From contig JAPWDM010000015.1 of assembly GCA_035578155.1 (NCBI GenBank), positions 11,970,209-12,034,208 of the forward strand: a stretch of DNA of 64,000 nucleotides, read 5' to 3'. This document shows positions 1 through 11,757 of the stretch, one piece after another. A program made the position numbers and the translations under genes. Every line of letters begins with the position of its first letter. Within the stretch, counting starts at the first letter, position 1. A model generated the notes under the pieces. That model had not been told where the DNA came from, made no database searches, and saw only the letters and a list, made by a program, of their open reading frames with translations. The DNA is from Brachynemurus nebulosus. Lineage: Eukaryota; Arthropoda; Insecta; Neuroptera; Myrmeleontidae.

Positions 1-1
1 C

Positions 2-454
2 AATTACAATCAAAATTTTCGGAATCGTGACACATTTTACAATTCTGACAACACCAATAGGCAATATGCAAGAAATTTTTCTAGTGATAATTATAATGGA
101 AATCGTGATCGTAATAGAAATTTTGATCGTGACACTAATACAAGATTTAATCGTAATTTTTCCAATAGAATAATTTCCCAACCTGATACAAATCAACAGC
201 CCAATCCATCCCGATTTAATGATTGACATACTGAACAGTCTAGACATAATGTTTATTCTAATAATAACAGAAATAATAATAGAGAATTTTGGGGACGTTC
301 AGGTCCAAATTGCAATAACTTAAATAGAATTGACGTAGATTTAAACAATGATATTCATCAGGAACCAATTTCAACTGTTCAAACAGATTCTGTTCCTATA
401 CTTGAATCAAATTTTAACGATCAGGGAAACTTGGTACGTCCAGTGGTTGGATGA
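2..454 (+). pseudogene. Ty3/gypsy-type gag carboxyl end (nucleocapsid-like)
   Basis: Frame 2 is open from the window edge except for one in-frame TGA at 224-226 and ends at a TGA at 452-454. The translation is dominated by Asn, Arg, Asp and Phe in short repeats, the composition of the basic nucleocapsid tail of insect Ty3/gypsy (errantivirus-like) Gag proteins. No CCHC zinc knuckle is visible. The assignment is supported by downstream retroelement sequence in the same orientation: a shared minisatellite, then an aspartic protease at 3.7-4.0 kb. The terminal stop codon lies in the loop of a perfect hairpin (separate entry). It is an internal piece of a degraded element. Confidence 0.55.
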
Positions 455-470
455 ATAAGCCAACCACTGG
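440..470 (+). promoter_or_regulatory. 11-bp hairpin with the gag stop codon in its loop
   Basis: CCAGTGGTTGG (440-450) and CCAACCACTGG (460-470) are perfect reverse complements around a 9-nt loop, ATGAATAAG, which holds the gag TGA. A further GTAC lies just outside each arm. A function in gag termination or gag-pol expression is only an inference from its position. Confidence 0.5.
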
Positions 471-554
471 AAGTACACTGAACTCATATAACACACGAAA
501 AATCTATCCAACACTATTTCACGACTGTAAAACTAAAATCCAACAACCTGCACC

Positions 555-1366
555 TATTCTCTGTTCAACCGGAAGGTGCAATTTTGACAGGCGGAATATT
601 CACTAGTAATAAATCATTATTCAAAAATGAAAATAATCCTTAAGGAAAAGAACAAATAATAAGAACGTCCGAAAAACAAGAGACTTAAAAAAAAAAGACA
701 GATTATACAATTGACACGAATTATACCCTATGTTTCTTTATTTTTAACAAGAAATACCACAAGTAGTTTATGATCAGTATTATTATTCCCATCTTTTATT
801 ACTAATATAATTGTATGTGTTTACCTACTTACTTTAGTATCTTTTTCATTTGATCTTAGTTTAAAGGGATGCGTAAATGAATATTGATATGATTGTATGA
901 TTATATGCGACAATACGGCATGTTATAAAAAGAGAAGATGTTTTGTGGAACGTATAGACAATTTAATTGAAAATGTCCAGGAACGTTTTATAATTGTTTA
1001 AAAGAATCTTCCTCAACAGATTCAGCTGATAGTTCCGATTGTGACTAATAAGAACAATAAATTAATAAATATTATTTCTTTAAATTTGCTAAGGTGTTTT
1101 CTTCTATATCACTATTTTTCAGATAATTTTATTTAATAATCAAATATATTTTTCAAATAAACTAATCGAACAGTAAAAATGTTCAAATTATTTTTTTGGA
1201 AGCTGTTTCTATTCATTTTATATTATAATATAAATATCTCTAAAATATTCGTTTAAAGTAATCGATTGAACGAGCACCTTTGTACTGCTGAAGTGCTAGT
1301 GCAAAGTCATAAATTATATTTAGGACTAAAATGTCAAAATTGCACCTTCCGGTTGAACAGAGAATA
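555..1366. mobile_element. Non-autonomous DNA element with 35-bp perfect inverted termini
   Basis: The first 35 bases (555-589) are repeated in perfect inverted orientation at 1332-1366. The 812-bp element interrupts the retroelement minisatellite unit, which resumes immediately to the right. No transposase frame is present. Near 975-1050 a short plus-strand stretch reads as an acidic, serine-rich carboxyl tail, too short to assign. A target duplication could not be fixed, so the superfamily is unknown. Confidence 0.7.
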
Positions 1367-1512
1367 ATTCACAAACAATATCAGTATACGATGTAGATTC
1401 TAAAAATGATATTACTACAAAAAATTTTAATGTTACTATGAGGGACAATGACATTGACATCCAACAACCTGTACTTATTACACAAACAATTTCAGTATCC
1501 GATGTAGATTCT

Positions 1513-1515
<3 letters not shown>
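1367..1515 (+). repeat. Retroelement minisatellite, orphaned unit
   Basis: This matches the roughly 117-bp unit repeated at 3121-3500 (start of one unit, end of the next). It shows that the gag and protease regions of one retroelement were separated by the insertions on both sides. Confidence 0.7.
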
Positions 1516-2385
<870 letters not shown>

Positions 2386-2649
2386 ATTACATTAAATCTA
2401 TAATAATCACTGCTTGTACGGAACACTATTGGCGCAAGTACAACTTGCACTTGGCGGCTTTTTTATTTCGTAATTATGTACATGCCATAGATATATGAAT
2501 AGTATTCATATATCAATGGTACATGCATAGGTCTTTGAGGAATATGTATATAGTATCTTACTACATACATATTGGTATGTACATACTAACTCTATAAGTC
2601 GTTATTTGACTTCAGTAACGAAATATAGTATATGGATAATCCATATCAA
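2386..2649. other. No gene seen
   Basis: AT-rich spacer between two family A copies. It contains short self-complementary words (for example ATATATGAATAGTATTCATATAT) but nothing assignable. Confidence 0.5.
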
Positions 2650-2785
2650 ATATCTCCTTATTGAAAAACCATGTTCCTGACGTCAGACACGTCTGGCTGA
2701 AGAACTCATCCAAGATTTTTGGACTTCCAACGTTCTCACCAAATTTCGTAATCCTAGGACATTTCGTTCGAGAGTTATCGTGCGG

Positions 2786-2858
<73 letters not shown>

Positions 2859-2859
2859 C

Positions 2860-2920
<61 letters not shown>

Positions 2921-2921
2921 C

Positions 2922-3003
<82 letters not shown>

Positions 3004-3122
3004 TTTAGTGAAGGTTATTTTCGGGTTCTAGGGACCTCAAAACAAATTTCTGCCATAGTCCCGGGCTCAGGTCGCGTTATGACAGCGGCTGTAATAGCGT
3101 GTATCCATTCTGGAAACTCGCT
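2650..3122 (+). repeat. Interspersed repeat family A, copy 2 (5'-incomplete)
   Basis: It shares with copy 1 the motif around GACACGTCTGGCTGA, the tract ending CGAGAGTTATCGTGCG, the (TA)n centre and the 3' module ending GGAAACTCGCTAA. It abuts the resumed retroelement at 3123. Confidence 0.65.
2790..3000. repeat. (TA)n microsatellite with TATAAATACA interruptions
   Basis: About 210 bp of TA repeats. A 60-70 bp pattern carrying AAATACA occurs twice, suggesting slippage duplication within the tract. Confidence 0.95.
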
Positions 3123-3500
3123 AAAATGATATTACTACAAAAAATTTTAATGTTACTATGAGGGACAATGACGTCGACATCCAACAACCTGTACTTAATA
3201 CACGAACAATTTCAATATCCGAAGTAGACTTTAAAAATGATATTACCACTAAAAATTCTGATGTTATTATGATGGTCAATGACTTCGATACCCAACAACA
3301 TGCACTTAATGCACAAACAATTTCAATGTCCGAAGTAGATTTTAAAATTGATAATACCACTAAAAATTCTGATGTTACTATGAGGGACAATGACGTTGAC
3401 ATCCAACAACCTGTACTTATTACACAAACAATTTCAGTATCCGATGTAGATTCTGAAAATGATATTACTACAAAAAATTTTAATGTTACTATGAGGGACG
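3121..3500 (+). repeat. Coding minisatellite, about 117-bp unit, three-plus copies
   Basis: A unit containing ATCCAACAACCTG, CCGAAGTAGA and AAAAATTCTGATGTTAC repeats in phase, encoding a roughly 39-residue acidic unit. The phase is open, so the repeat was once coding, probably as a spacer between gag and protease. Confidence 0.75.
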
Positions 3501-4060
3501 AGGATATCGAAAATTCATTTGCGATACCAAATGTTGATCTTGCTGATACCTTTTGGTGTAATAATGTTACTGGCGATATTATTGATTTTCTAACTGAGGA
3601 TATAGACACACCGAGTGCTCATATGTATGGGAACAACCATCCTAATATTTTACCAGTCATTCAATGTACCTACCTGGGGGAAAAAAATTTCAATTCTTTT
3701 TGACAGCGGGAGCAACATAACCGGAATAAATAAAGAAATTTTTCATAAACTTAACGAAATCACCCTATCATTTATAAATAAACCGATACCCAAAATACCT
3801 ACAATAAAATGTCAAGTTTTAACAGCGGTCGGTAAAAAATCTAAAGTCATTTCTGAACAGATCTACTTAGAGGTTTACAGTTCCAATATTTTATTACCCC
3901 TAAATTGTCTTGTAATTGAAAATCTCAGTTTTGATATAATAGTCGGTACTGAATGGTTTGACATGTATAAAGTCAAACTGAATTTTGAAAACTCTACTAT
4001 TAATTTTACTAATGATAATAATTGGAAAGAAACCAACCATATCCGAAAATGAACCAATCA
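3158..4060 (+). pseudogene. Ty3/gypsy aspartic protease region of pol
   Basis: After the minisatellite the frame reads into a retropepsin domain. The motif ILFDSGSNITGI (about 3694-3730) carries the Asp-Ser-Gly catalytic triad, and a distal hydrophobic IIVGTEWF motif (about 3937-3960) matches the second flap-core segment. The two halves lie in different frames: a one-base indel in the GGGGGAAAAAA run near 3676-3690 moves translation from the frame ending at 3703 to the frame ending at 4052. Retropepsin cuts Gag-Pol during particle maturation. The orientation matches the gag piece at the window start. Reverse transcriptase does not follow; instead a Polinton fragment begins near 4284. Confidence 0.75.
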
Positions 4061-4487
4061 CGAATGGAGACGGATCTACCACATCTGGAAATAGATCAAC
4101 CGCAATTAACGTTAGAAAACAGAATTTTTCTAAGAACATTGGGTTTTATGCTAAAGAGCAATAATGAATCAAGTACTAGGAGTGGATCATTCTTACGTGA
4201 TAACTTATTGACAGGAGAAGAAAAAATACGTCATCATTTCCAACAGCTTTTACCAGCGACAACAAGTACGAACCTGTAAGAAGTATTCACCTACCCCAAA
4301 TTGGCACTCATCAGTACAACATACAACAGCCCCTCGATGTGTGGAATACCTTTATGGATTCTTTTATAAAACATTATTGTAATAATAAAATGTAAATATC
4401 TAATACTAGACAGGTTTACTTTGTGAAAATCCATATTAAATATGGTGTCGTTGCTTTGTCACTTTTCACAGCAAAATAACAGAAAAA

Positions 4488-4525
4488 CACGAGTCGACTT
4501 TCGGCTTTTACACCATCATCAGGTG
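4488..4525 (-). ncRNA. Type I hammerhead ribozyme motif (minus-strand arm)
   Basis: This is the exact reverse complement of the motif at 4896-4933 and has the same core and predicted cleavage position. Confidence 0.75.
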
Positions 4526-4895
4526 AAAAACTTAACTAAAAATTGTTCTTTTTGGCGAAAACTATTTATAATATAGATCGGAGCAAATAATGCATTGGTG
4601 GGGGATGCTAGAGACAGAGACAGAGACAGATACAATCACAGTATACAATAAAATTAAAAATTTTTGTATTGTTTGCAAAGGTAGTTTACAGCGAAATTGG
4701 ACCTAACCAGTTTTTAAAAATAAATTTCGCTGTAAACTACCTTTGCAAACAATACAAAAATTTTTAATTTTATTGTATACTGTGATTGTATCTGTCTCTG
4801 TCTCTGTCTCTAGCATCCCCCACCAATGCATTATTTGCTCCGATCTATATTATAAATAGTTTTCGCCAAAAAGAACAATTTTTAGTTAAGTTTTT

Positions 4896-4933
4896 CACCT
4901 GATGATGGTGTAAAAGCCGAAAGTCGACTCGTG
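4896..4933 (+). ncRNA. Type I hammerhead ribozyme motif
   Basis: Core elements occur in order. Stem I is CAC (4896-4898) pairing with GTG (4931-4933). The CUGAUGA box is at 4899-4905. Short stem II is GGU/GCC. The GAAA box is at 4919-4922. A self-complementary GUCGAC at 4923-4928 serves as a minimal stem III. UC at 4929-4930 gives the predicted cleavage site. The short palindromic stem III is the form described for Penelope-like and retrozyme hammerheads, which may act as dimers. Confidence 0.78.
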
Positions 4934-5193
4934 TTTTTCTGTTATTTTGCTGTGAAAAGTGACAAAGCAACGACACCATATTTATATATGTAAATATCTG
5001 TTTTTCTGATTGTAAATAAATATTTTTAGAAAAATATTTGTTTTATTTAGCCGGAAAAGGGTTAGGTATACATAAATAAAAAGAAATATATTAATTTTCA
5101 GTTGTCATTTATTATACAGAATTATTAATTGTTTTCAACATAATAAGAAGCCATATTATAGTAATTCATAACATTTACAGTCTTAAATTCTAT

Positions 5194-5541
5194 CTAATAT
5201 GTTTTTCCAACTGCTCCGTGGCTGATAAGACCAAATACTTGTGGAGAATTTTTCATAAGGTTAAACTTTTCCAATTTCATATTGTTGTATCGATATGGTA
5301 ACGTTAGCAAACCATCCTCCAATTCCACAATTGTTTGTTTCTTTGATGAGTCAAATTTTGATTGTTGTTGATTAACACCATAACTCGTATAGAATTTTCC
5401 AACTTCCAACTCACTCATTTTTTTCCATGGTTTTACTTTTCCCAACGCGTTTAGCTCCCGTAACAATTCTTCAAGAGATTCTTGTTCGGTGACGACAACA
5501 CCATTATTGTTTCTGTTAGTTTGTGATTTATTGAATTCCAT
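5194..5541 (-). CDS. Polinton right-end protein, homologue of 44,695-45,105
   Basis: The 115-residue protein shares the core GKVKPW, then QSKFD, then ELEDG, LTLP and a final VGKT with the protein of the complete Polinton. The order and spacing suggest a small beta-rich, possibly OB-fold, domain; this is a guess and no biochemical role is established from sequence. The frame is intact. On the minus strand an upstream TATA-like TATATAAAC (about 5810), a donor-like GGTAAGTTT near 5730 and an acceptor TTATAG just before the ATG suggest a 5'-UTR intron, arranged as in the complete element. Confidence 0.75.
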   Translation of the reverse strand: MEFNKSQTNRNNNGVVVTEQESLEELLRELNALGKVKPWKKMSELEVGKFYTSYGVNQQQSKFDSSKKQTIVELEDGLLTLPYRYNNMKLEKFNLMKNSPQVFGLISHGAVGKTY

Positions 5542-5799
5542 TTTTTCTTGTAAAAAATTCTATAACAAATAAAAATTTTGTTCCAATTGGAGAAAAATTA
5601 ACAACAATTAAAAATTTGTTTCAACAATTAAAAATTTTGTTACAAAAATAGATGAAAAACTTTCAGCAATAGAGAATTAAAAATTTAGTAAAACAATAAA
5701 AAAAAAACATAACAATTAAAAAACTTACCAAAAACTGGAAGCTTACTTGAAGATGATTTTCATAGTAGTTCAATTTAAACTGATAAATTGTTCTATTCT

Positions 5800-6392
5800 C
5801 CACCGTGTTTATATAGCACTTTTTGGTGGAAAGTTCTAGAATGTTTGAATGAATTCAACCTACGCAAATTTCGCAACAGAAAACAAAATATGAAATTGAA
5901 ACAATTTTTTTCATCAATTATTCAGACTCAGTACTAAACAAAAGAATGTGTTTTACCTATTTTAATTCAATTACGGAAATTCAAACTGATAAAAAAATAT
6001 AATTTTTATAAAAATTGAATATTTCAGTACAACAACATTTCAACCGCAAAATTATTCTCATCATTGCATCAACAGAACTGCGTGCGTACTCGCTAAATAG
6101 TATACCAGTTTTAAAACATCATATGTAAGTGCCTCTCGTGGTCCAACGAGTATGGCGCTTGCCTCACATACAAACAGCACCGGATTCAAACCCACCACCC
6201 GACAAGAAAATCCTATTTCATCAACAATTTTTTTTAATACATGACGTCACATCCAAGATGGCGCCGCAGACTGGAAGTAACAACACGGCGCCACAGACAA
6301 GAAGTAAACAATTCGCAGATATGTACTCACTCTTGCTTGCCCCTTCAATTTAGGCAATCGCACATGCACCCTCAACCGTCGGACTACCTACT
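5800..6392 (-). repeat. Polinton terminal repeat (relic right end)
   Basis: It is diverged from but colinear with the terminal repeats at 30,975-31,498 and 45,372-45,895, and includes AAGTTCTAGAATGTTTGA, the tRNA-like block and the terminal GACTACCTACT. No partner repeat occurs nearby. Confidence 0.85.
6129..6203 (+). repeat. tRNA-Val(CAC)-like block in Polinton terminal repeat
   Basis: It contains GCCTCACATAC at the anticodon-loop position and GATTCAAACCC at the B-box position, with the 49-nt spacing of a tRNA core. Paired stems are mostly degraded, so it is a tRNA-derived sequence, not a functional tRNA gene. Confidence 0.55.
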
Positions 6393-7288
6393 GAGTTCTA
6401 ATAAGCGTGAAAAATTATCATCACATTATTTTCTTTGTAATTTGTAGTAAAGACATTCAGTACGCTAATTCCATCTAAAAATCTTTTAAGAATAATTCAA
6501 ATAAATGACCCGAGTCCTTTAAAACTGCTAGAAATTTTCTTAATATTTAACTAGTTATTATTTAATATTATCAATATTGCCGTGATTTTTGTGTATCATG
6601 GCTAATTATATAGATAATAAAATTTATTAATAAAATATCAAATATTACCAAAAAATTTAGTAATTTTAAAGGACCTAAATATCATTTATTTGAATTATTT
6701 TTAGGAAATTTTTTTCTGAAATTTGGATAATAACTATCTTTGCTACTAACTATAAAGAAAATATAGTAATAATAATTGTTCATGCTTATTAAAAATCCAA
6801 TGTTACAGAGACGTGTTTTTTTAGTACAAAACTAAATTTTTCTATTGGTACCAATGTCTGTGACAATATTTTGTTAATAATTGTGATTTTATGAATAAGT
6901 AGATGTCTAAGAATGGTATAATTTTTACTTTGCTAGAATTTGTAAAATCATTTTGAATTTAGGGCCACTTAAAGTCGTATTTTGGAAAAGCGGACTTTTG
7001 GGCGTTATTTTTGCAGATTATGGTATTTAACTGTCGGAATATGTTTACTAGACCCAATTTTGATACGATGCCAAAATTTCATGTGGAAGTGACCAATAAT
7101 TTTGAAATTGTTACCATTTTTCGTAATTAATAAATTTGAAATTTCCGGTTTCCCGCCAAATAGCAAGTGAGGGGTGAAACCTGTTTAGCTACTTTTTCAT
7201 TCCAACCGATGCACCAACTAACCCCATTAAAATATTTTCCAAAATATCAATAGTAAAAAAGTTTCTCATATGGTGCGAACTTTATGAA

Positions 7289-7294
<6 letters not shown>
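6393..7294. other. No gene seen
   Basis: AT-rich, with no coding frame of note. The stretch 6960-7290 has higher complexity and may be an unrecognised repeat flank leading into the (TA)n tract. Confidence 0.5.

Positions 7295-7363
<69 letters not shown>
7295..7363. repeat. (TA)n microsatellite
   Basis: About 68 bp of TA repeats abut a mariner-like terminus. TA is the mariner target dinucleotide. Confidence 0.95.
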
Positions 7364-7366
<3 letters not shown>

Positions 7367-7929
7367 GTTGATTCATAAATTCTTGCCGATGCAGGTAGAG
7401 ATAAATTTACATTTCTTGGAATATCTTATTTGTCGATGCAGGGTGGTTGGGGTGTTTTTAAATAATAGGCATTGGTTAGTCATTCTTGATTTAGAACTCC
7501 GAGTGTGTGTACGTAATTAAAAAAAAATATTAGTGGTAAAAATGGAAAACCTAAAAGAACATTTTAGACATGTGATGTTGTGGGAGTTTAAACTTGAAAA
7601 TAACGCGTCAGCAACGGCTAAAAAAATATGGAGTGTCTACGGTGAAGATGTAATATGTGAACGAACAGTGAGATACTGGTTCACGAAATTCCGTTCCGGA
7701 AATACGTCACTTGAAGACGATCCAAGACCAGGTCGGTCTTCAGAATTAGACGATGAACAGTTAAAAAATTTATTGGAAGAAAACCCACGTCAGTCAACAT
7801 GGGAGTTAGCCAACAGAATGTGTGCATCACAGTCAACTGTGTGGCGACATCTAAGGAAGTTGGGTAAAGTACCTAAGCTTGGAGTTTGGGTGCCTCATAA
7901 CCTCACTGAGGAAGATAAGGAGAACAGTG
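7364..7929 (+). pseudogene. mariner transposase, amino-terminal half
   Basis: A mariner-like terminus (TTGGGTTGATTCATAAATTC) begins at 7364, and the transposase frame opens at the ATG of 7542 (MENLKEHFRH). The paired helix-turn-helix DNA-binding region is clear: ERTVRYWFTKFRSGN, then the linker EDDPRPGRSS, then the second HTH with STVWRHLRKLGK, ending in WVPHNLTE. The catalytic D,D34D domain is missing: homology stops at about 7925, and a DDE domain of an unrelated family begins within a few bases. Mariner moves by cut-and-paste into TA. Confidence 0.85.
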
Positions 7930-8917
7930 TGTACCTCTAGTGGATATGTAATAGACATGCTTGGGCCTTATGAGGCGAATTTGAATGACGCCAGTATTTT
8001 AAAAATGATTATGGATACGAATGTATTATCCAAAATCGTAAATCTGGGAGATGTCTTTGTTCTTGATCGAGGGTTTCGGGATGTACAAAATTATTTAGAA
8101 AGCAGGGGTTATGTAGTGTTAATGCCGGCTTTAAAAGGAAACCGTAAACAGCTAACAACAAAAGAGTCCAATGAATCTCGTTTTGTTACAAAACTTCGCT
8201 GGATAGTAGAGTGGGTTCATGGCATGATTCAACAAAAAAATCGACTTTTAGACCACACACTTGACAACAAAATGCTGCATCAAGTTGGAAACTAGTATAA
8301 AATTGTAGCTTTTCTACTTAACGAGTTTGGTAAACCTGTCACTGTAAATAATGAATTGACATTAAAAATTATAGATCGCATGAAAACACTTAAAGATAAA
8401 GATAATACACTAGCGACAGAGATAGAAGAAAAAGGATGGCTGAGGAAAAAAATCATATTTCAACCTTTAAGCAGCCTTGATTTATCTGACTTTCCACAAC
8501 TGGATGAAACTCAATTAAAATTATTATTTACGGGACCGTATCAATACAGTCAAGCCATTGCTTACCTAGCAGAAATATTAAATGATGATAATACAATAAA
8601 CATAGATTTTGTAAAAGATCAATCGAATATTTTAAAACTGCAAGTGAGATCACGGCATATAACACGAAAATTGTATAAATGTTTTATGGAATATATTCCT
8701 GAAAAGAACGACTGTGATGGAATCACTCGGCATTTTTGTGAATGTCCTAATGGAAGTCGCACAGTAGGATGCTGTTCCCACTTGGCCGCAACAATTTATT
8801 ATTTATCATTCGGGCGACATCAATCTCGTTTACCTCGGTCCAGCTGAAAAACTCAGCCAATTATTTACAAAAGACAATATTGCGGTAACGATTGAAGAAG
8901 GCAGTGATTATGATTGA
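7930..8917 (+). pseudogene. IS5/Harbinger-like DDE transposase with SWIM zinc finger
   Basis: One frame runs from the mariner junction to 8847, with a single in-frame TAG at 8293-8295. It starts at the equivalent of the second transposase block (GYVIDMLGP), continues through VFVLDRGFRD (second catalytic Asp) and RWIVEWVHG (Glu), then, after the stop, a linker and a SWIM zinc finger with CECPNGSRTVGCCSH (CxC...CxH). A shift near 8835 leads to a final SDYD stop at 8917. The first catalytic Asp is absent, so this is a 5'-truncated copy. A related transposase keeping all three residues lies at 50.6-52.0 kb. Naming it ISL2EU/IS4EU-like is tentative; the DDE domain type (DDE_Tnp_4-like) is firmer. 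Confidence 0.7.
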
Positions 8918-9452
8918 TTCATTATAATAATAGTTTTTATTGTATTATAGATAATTAGTACTGTTATAATTATTATTAAAATTACATATATATCTGTCTA
9001 GTATTTATACATAGGGAGTAATTATATTTTTTTTAACACTGTTCTACCCATCCGAAAATTTTGAAAAAAATATATAATGTAGAGCATAGTAAGAGGTATT
9101 TATAAAAAAAAAAATTGTGATAGTGTCTTTTAATATATGTGACATTTTTTATTTTTGAAAATTTTTTATTTGGAATTTTTTGACATATTAATCATTACGA
9201 ATACCTAATAATATTTCGTTTAACATTTCTTTGATGTATCTAACGTATATACAAAAAGCATACAAATTTGTTACGTTGTAAAGGAAAAAAAATTTTTTTT
9301 TCAAAATTCAATTAATTAGTTTATTTGAAAAACTAGCGTGTGCAGAAGTGTGATAACTTAGGGAATAATTTCCCTTAGTGTTGTGATTTCAAGGTAAAAA
9401 TATCAACCCAACTTTTCTGGGGGGCATTTCATCCATGTTTACCCTGCTATAC
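8918..9452. other. No gene seen
   Basis: Low-complexity AT-rich DNA. ATCAACCCAACTTTT near 9396 is a partial inverse of the mariner terminus at 7364 and may be the other end of that element. Confidence 0.4.
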
Positions 9453-9533
9453 TCTTTCTGCCATAGTCCCGGGCTGAAGTCGCGTCATGACAGTGGCTGT
9501 AATAGCTGAATTTCCATTCTGGAAATTCGCTAA
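9453..9533 (+). repeat. Interspersed repeat family A, 3'-terminal fragment
   Basis: Only the final 80 bases of the family are present, from CTGCCATAGTCCCGGGCTGA through the terminal hairpin to GCTAA. Confidence 0.75.
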
Positions 9534-9835
9534 CATAATCATGTGACAATACACACAACATCGTGGATTAAAAAATATTGTAAGTAAGCATCACAAAAAA
9601 CAAAAATTTTTAAGAGTATTTTAATCTATGGTCCAAAAAATTTTAATATTAACTGTTTTTAGTTTTTAAACTAATAATAAAAATAATGTACCAGATGAGA
9701 TCATAATGGATCGAAATATATATCGTTTTTAATTAATATATTCAATGAAGAAATAAATCGTATTCTTCTAAATCCTAATAAAAATTTGTGGATTACAATC
9801 TCCAAAAAACTAATCTAATATACCTACAAGGAAAT

Positions 9836-10440
9836 TCAAAAATCTACTAAAATAATTATATGTAAAGGTTTTAAAGAAAATACAGAATTTAAATAATGAG
9901 AACCCAATACTCTTTTATCATTATACTTTTTGTTTAATTTATCGTAAGCTAATTGATAATTACGCTCGTCAATAGGAATTAATTTAATTAAATCATGAGC
10001 TTCGTCTTCAAGAAACGAATCTAAATAATAAAATTTTTCTATTTGAGAAAGTGACGAATCGTGAACTAAATTGTCAAAAAGATTTATGAATTGTGGAAAT
10101 TCAGAGGGATTTCCTTTAAATTTTGGTACAGCAAATCTTGGTAATTTGAGTTTTTCTTGTGTATTTGTTTCTTGCGATATTGAATTTTGATGTAATTGAG
10201 TGGTTATATTAGAAGTCTGCTCCATAACAAAAGCCTTAACTGCAAATAAATTGATTCATAACCGATTATATTAGTATCAGGAGGAGAAGCTGACAATATA
10301 TGATCAGATTCATAGAGACTTTGTATTTGAAATGAAATATCTTCAATTGTGGTAAATCAACCTTATATTGTTCAAATCTAGCCAAAACTATTGCAATTTG
10401 ATCAGTTCTTTTAAGTAAATCTTATGTAAATTGCATTCAT
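9836..10440 (-). pseudogene. BEL/Pao retrotransposon gag (DUF1759-like)
   Basis: The 129-residue minus-strand frame has the BEL/Pao gag signature: LKLPRFAVPKFKGNPSEFPQ, then FDNLVHDSSLSQIEKFYYL, then DEAHDLIKLIP, YDKLNKKYNDKR and HYLNSVF. Additional gag-like residues can be read upstream (higher coordinates, to about 10,440) in shifted frames, including a stretch resembling ARFEQYKVDLPQ, so the start at 10,225 is secondary and the gene is frameshifted. No protease or RT follows, so it is an isolated fragment. Confidence 0.8.
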
Positions 10441-11757
10441 TGAAATAAACGTTCTCGGTTTTGAATCAGTTTTTTAAACGTAAATAACAAATTAAATGTA
10501 AATAACAAAATTCGTGTTAAAGAAATAAATACTATTTCAATAATATTTATAAAATGGTAAATAATAAAAGAACTGTTATTTTTAAATTACACCTATAAGC
10601 ATATGATTGTCAAATTATATTGAGTAAACAATTCAATTAATCATATACTTATTTTTCTACAATAGGTAGGTAGTAGGTACGGACAAGCATATACCCAATA
10701 CCTATTATTTCACGTACAAGTAATGCGTATTATGTAACTATGTAAAATTTGAAATAATAGTACTTGAAAATCACTCACGAACTCAACAAAATATATGCAA
10801 AATGCGAATTTAATTTGTACTGAATTAATAATCTTTTTTTTTTATAGGAATGAATTTAAATAAAATTAATATCGGGTTCGAAGAGCCAAAAAGTTTATGT
10901 GTATGTATGTTCAAAATTCATGAAAAATCTGAGCAAAAAAACAATGTGAAAAGGAAAATAACTGGAAACTCACCGGTTTTGTCGAACCAAATTTTCTTTG
11001 AAAATTATCACTGATTCCACTGCGTTTTAAATTGAGAGATTTAATGTTATTATAAATGATCTGCACTTCACTAAAATTGTTTTTTATGTAGAAAATAACT
11101 GAGAAACGTATCGTTTGAACTTTTAATTGAGAATAAATTTTTGTACATGTTTACATAACTTGTCATGTTTTTGAAATTAATTTTAAATTAAATAACTAAA
11201 CTAAATCTTAGTTTTTCAGTGAGTATTAAGTCGGTAAGTCAGGGTTTTACAAGGCAAATTAAAGAAGTGAAAATAAGGACATGTAGAGGACACTACTCTA
11301 ACTTTTATAAATTCTGAACAAACAGAAATCAAGGAATTAAAAAAATAAAAAATAGTCTGTAGTTTTTCTTTAATTCTACAACATATAGTTTTTTTATAGA
11401 AATTTAGAAACTACAGTGTGGTGTCATCGTTTGTTTATCATATTGTTTGATTTTCTGCATTTTCATCGTCAGAAGATTCTCCGGAATCACTTCCAACTTC
11501 TATTACTACAGGTTGTTAGTAGGAATCAACTATATTACATCCCACCAATGCATCATATTTTTGCAAACACCAGCGACGCAGTCGGTAGAAAACCATCTTC
11601 TCTCCCACAATACATTACAATGTATCTGATGTAACTTTTTTATTTAGGTCTTTTTAGCGTCGTTTAATTATTTAGAAGAAAAAAATATATAGGTTCGCAT
11701 AAAAGATTACAGCGGCCAGCAGCCTAAATTACCACGAATTTAATGTTAACATTTTTT
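10441..11757. other. Unassigned AT-rich region
   Basis: No convincing long frame. A short acidic minus-strand frame (about 11,441-11,512) ends in SDSGESSDDENAEN before a stop and could be the carboxyl tail of a lost transposase. A simple duplicate AAATGTAAATAACAAA occurs near 10,480-10,510. Confidence 0.4.

Larger units (their letters stand above)
4402..4987. mobile_element. Penelope-like inverted terminal fragment with hammerhead ribozymes
   Basis: A 12-bp direct repeat, ATGTAAATATCT, flanks this interval (4390-4401 and 4988-4999), as expected of a target-site duplication. Inside is a perfect inverted repeat: left arm 4436-4698, right arm 4723-4985 (263 nt each), with a 24-bp spacer. Each arm carries a hammerhead ribozyme core and a (GAGACA)n run. 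Hammerheads in terminal repeats, and inverted terminal copies, are known in Penelope-like retroelements. No reverse transcriptase or GIY-YIG frame remains, so family membership is inferred from ribozyme and structure. Confidence 0.75.
4284..6392. mobile_element. Right-terminal fragment of a second Polinton/Maverick
   Basis: Three colinear matches to the right end of the full Polinton identify this. A plus-strand remnant at about 4284-4394 matches the carboxyl end of the gene at 44,059-44,580. The minus-strand gene at 5194-5541 is homologous to 44,695-45,105. The sequence from about 5800 to 6392 matches the right terminal repeat, ending in GACTACCTACT. The order and orientation are the same. 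It is truncated on the left against retroelement sequence and interrupted by the Penelope-like insertion. Confidence 0.85.
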
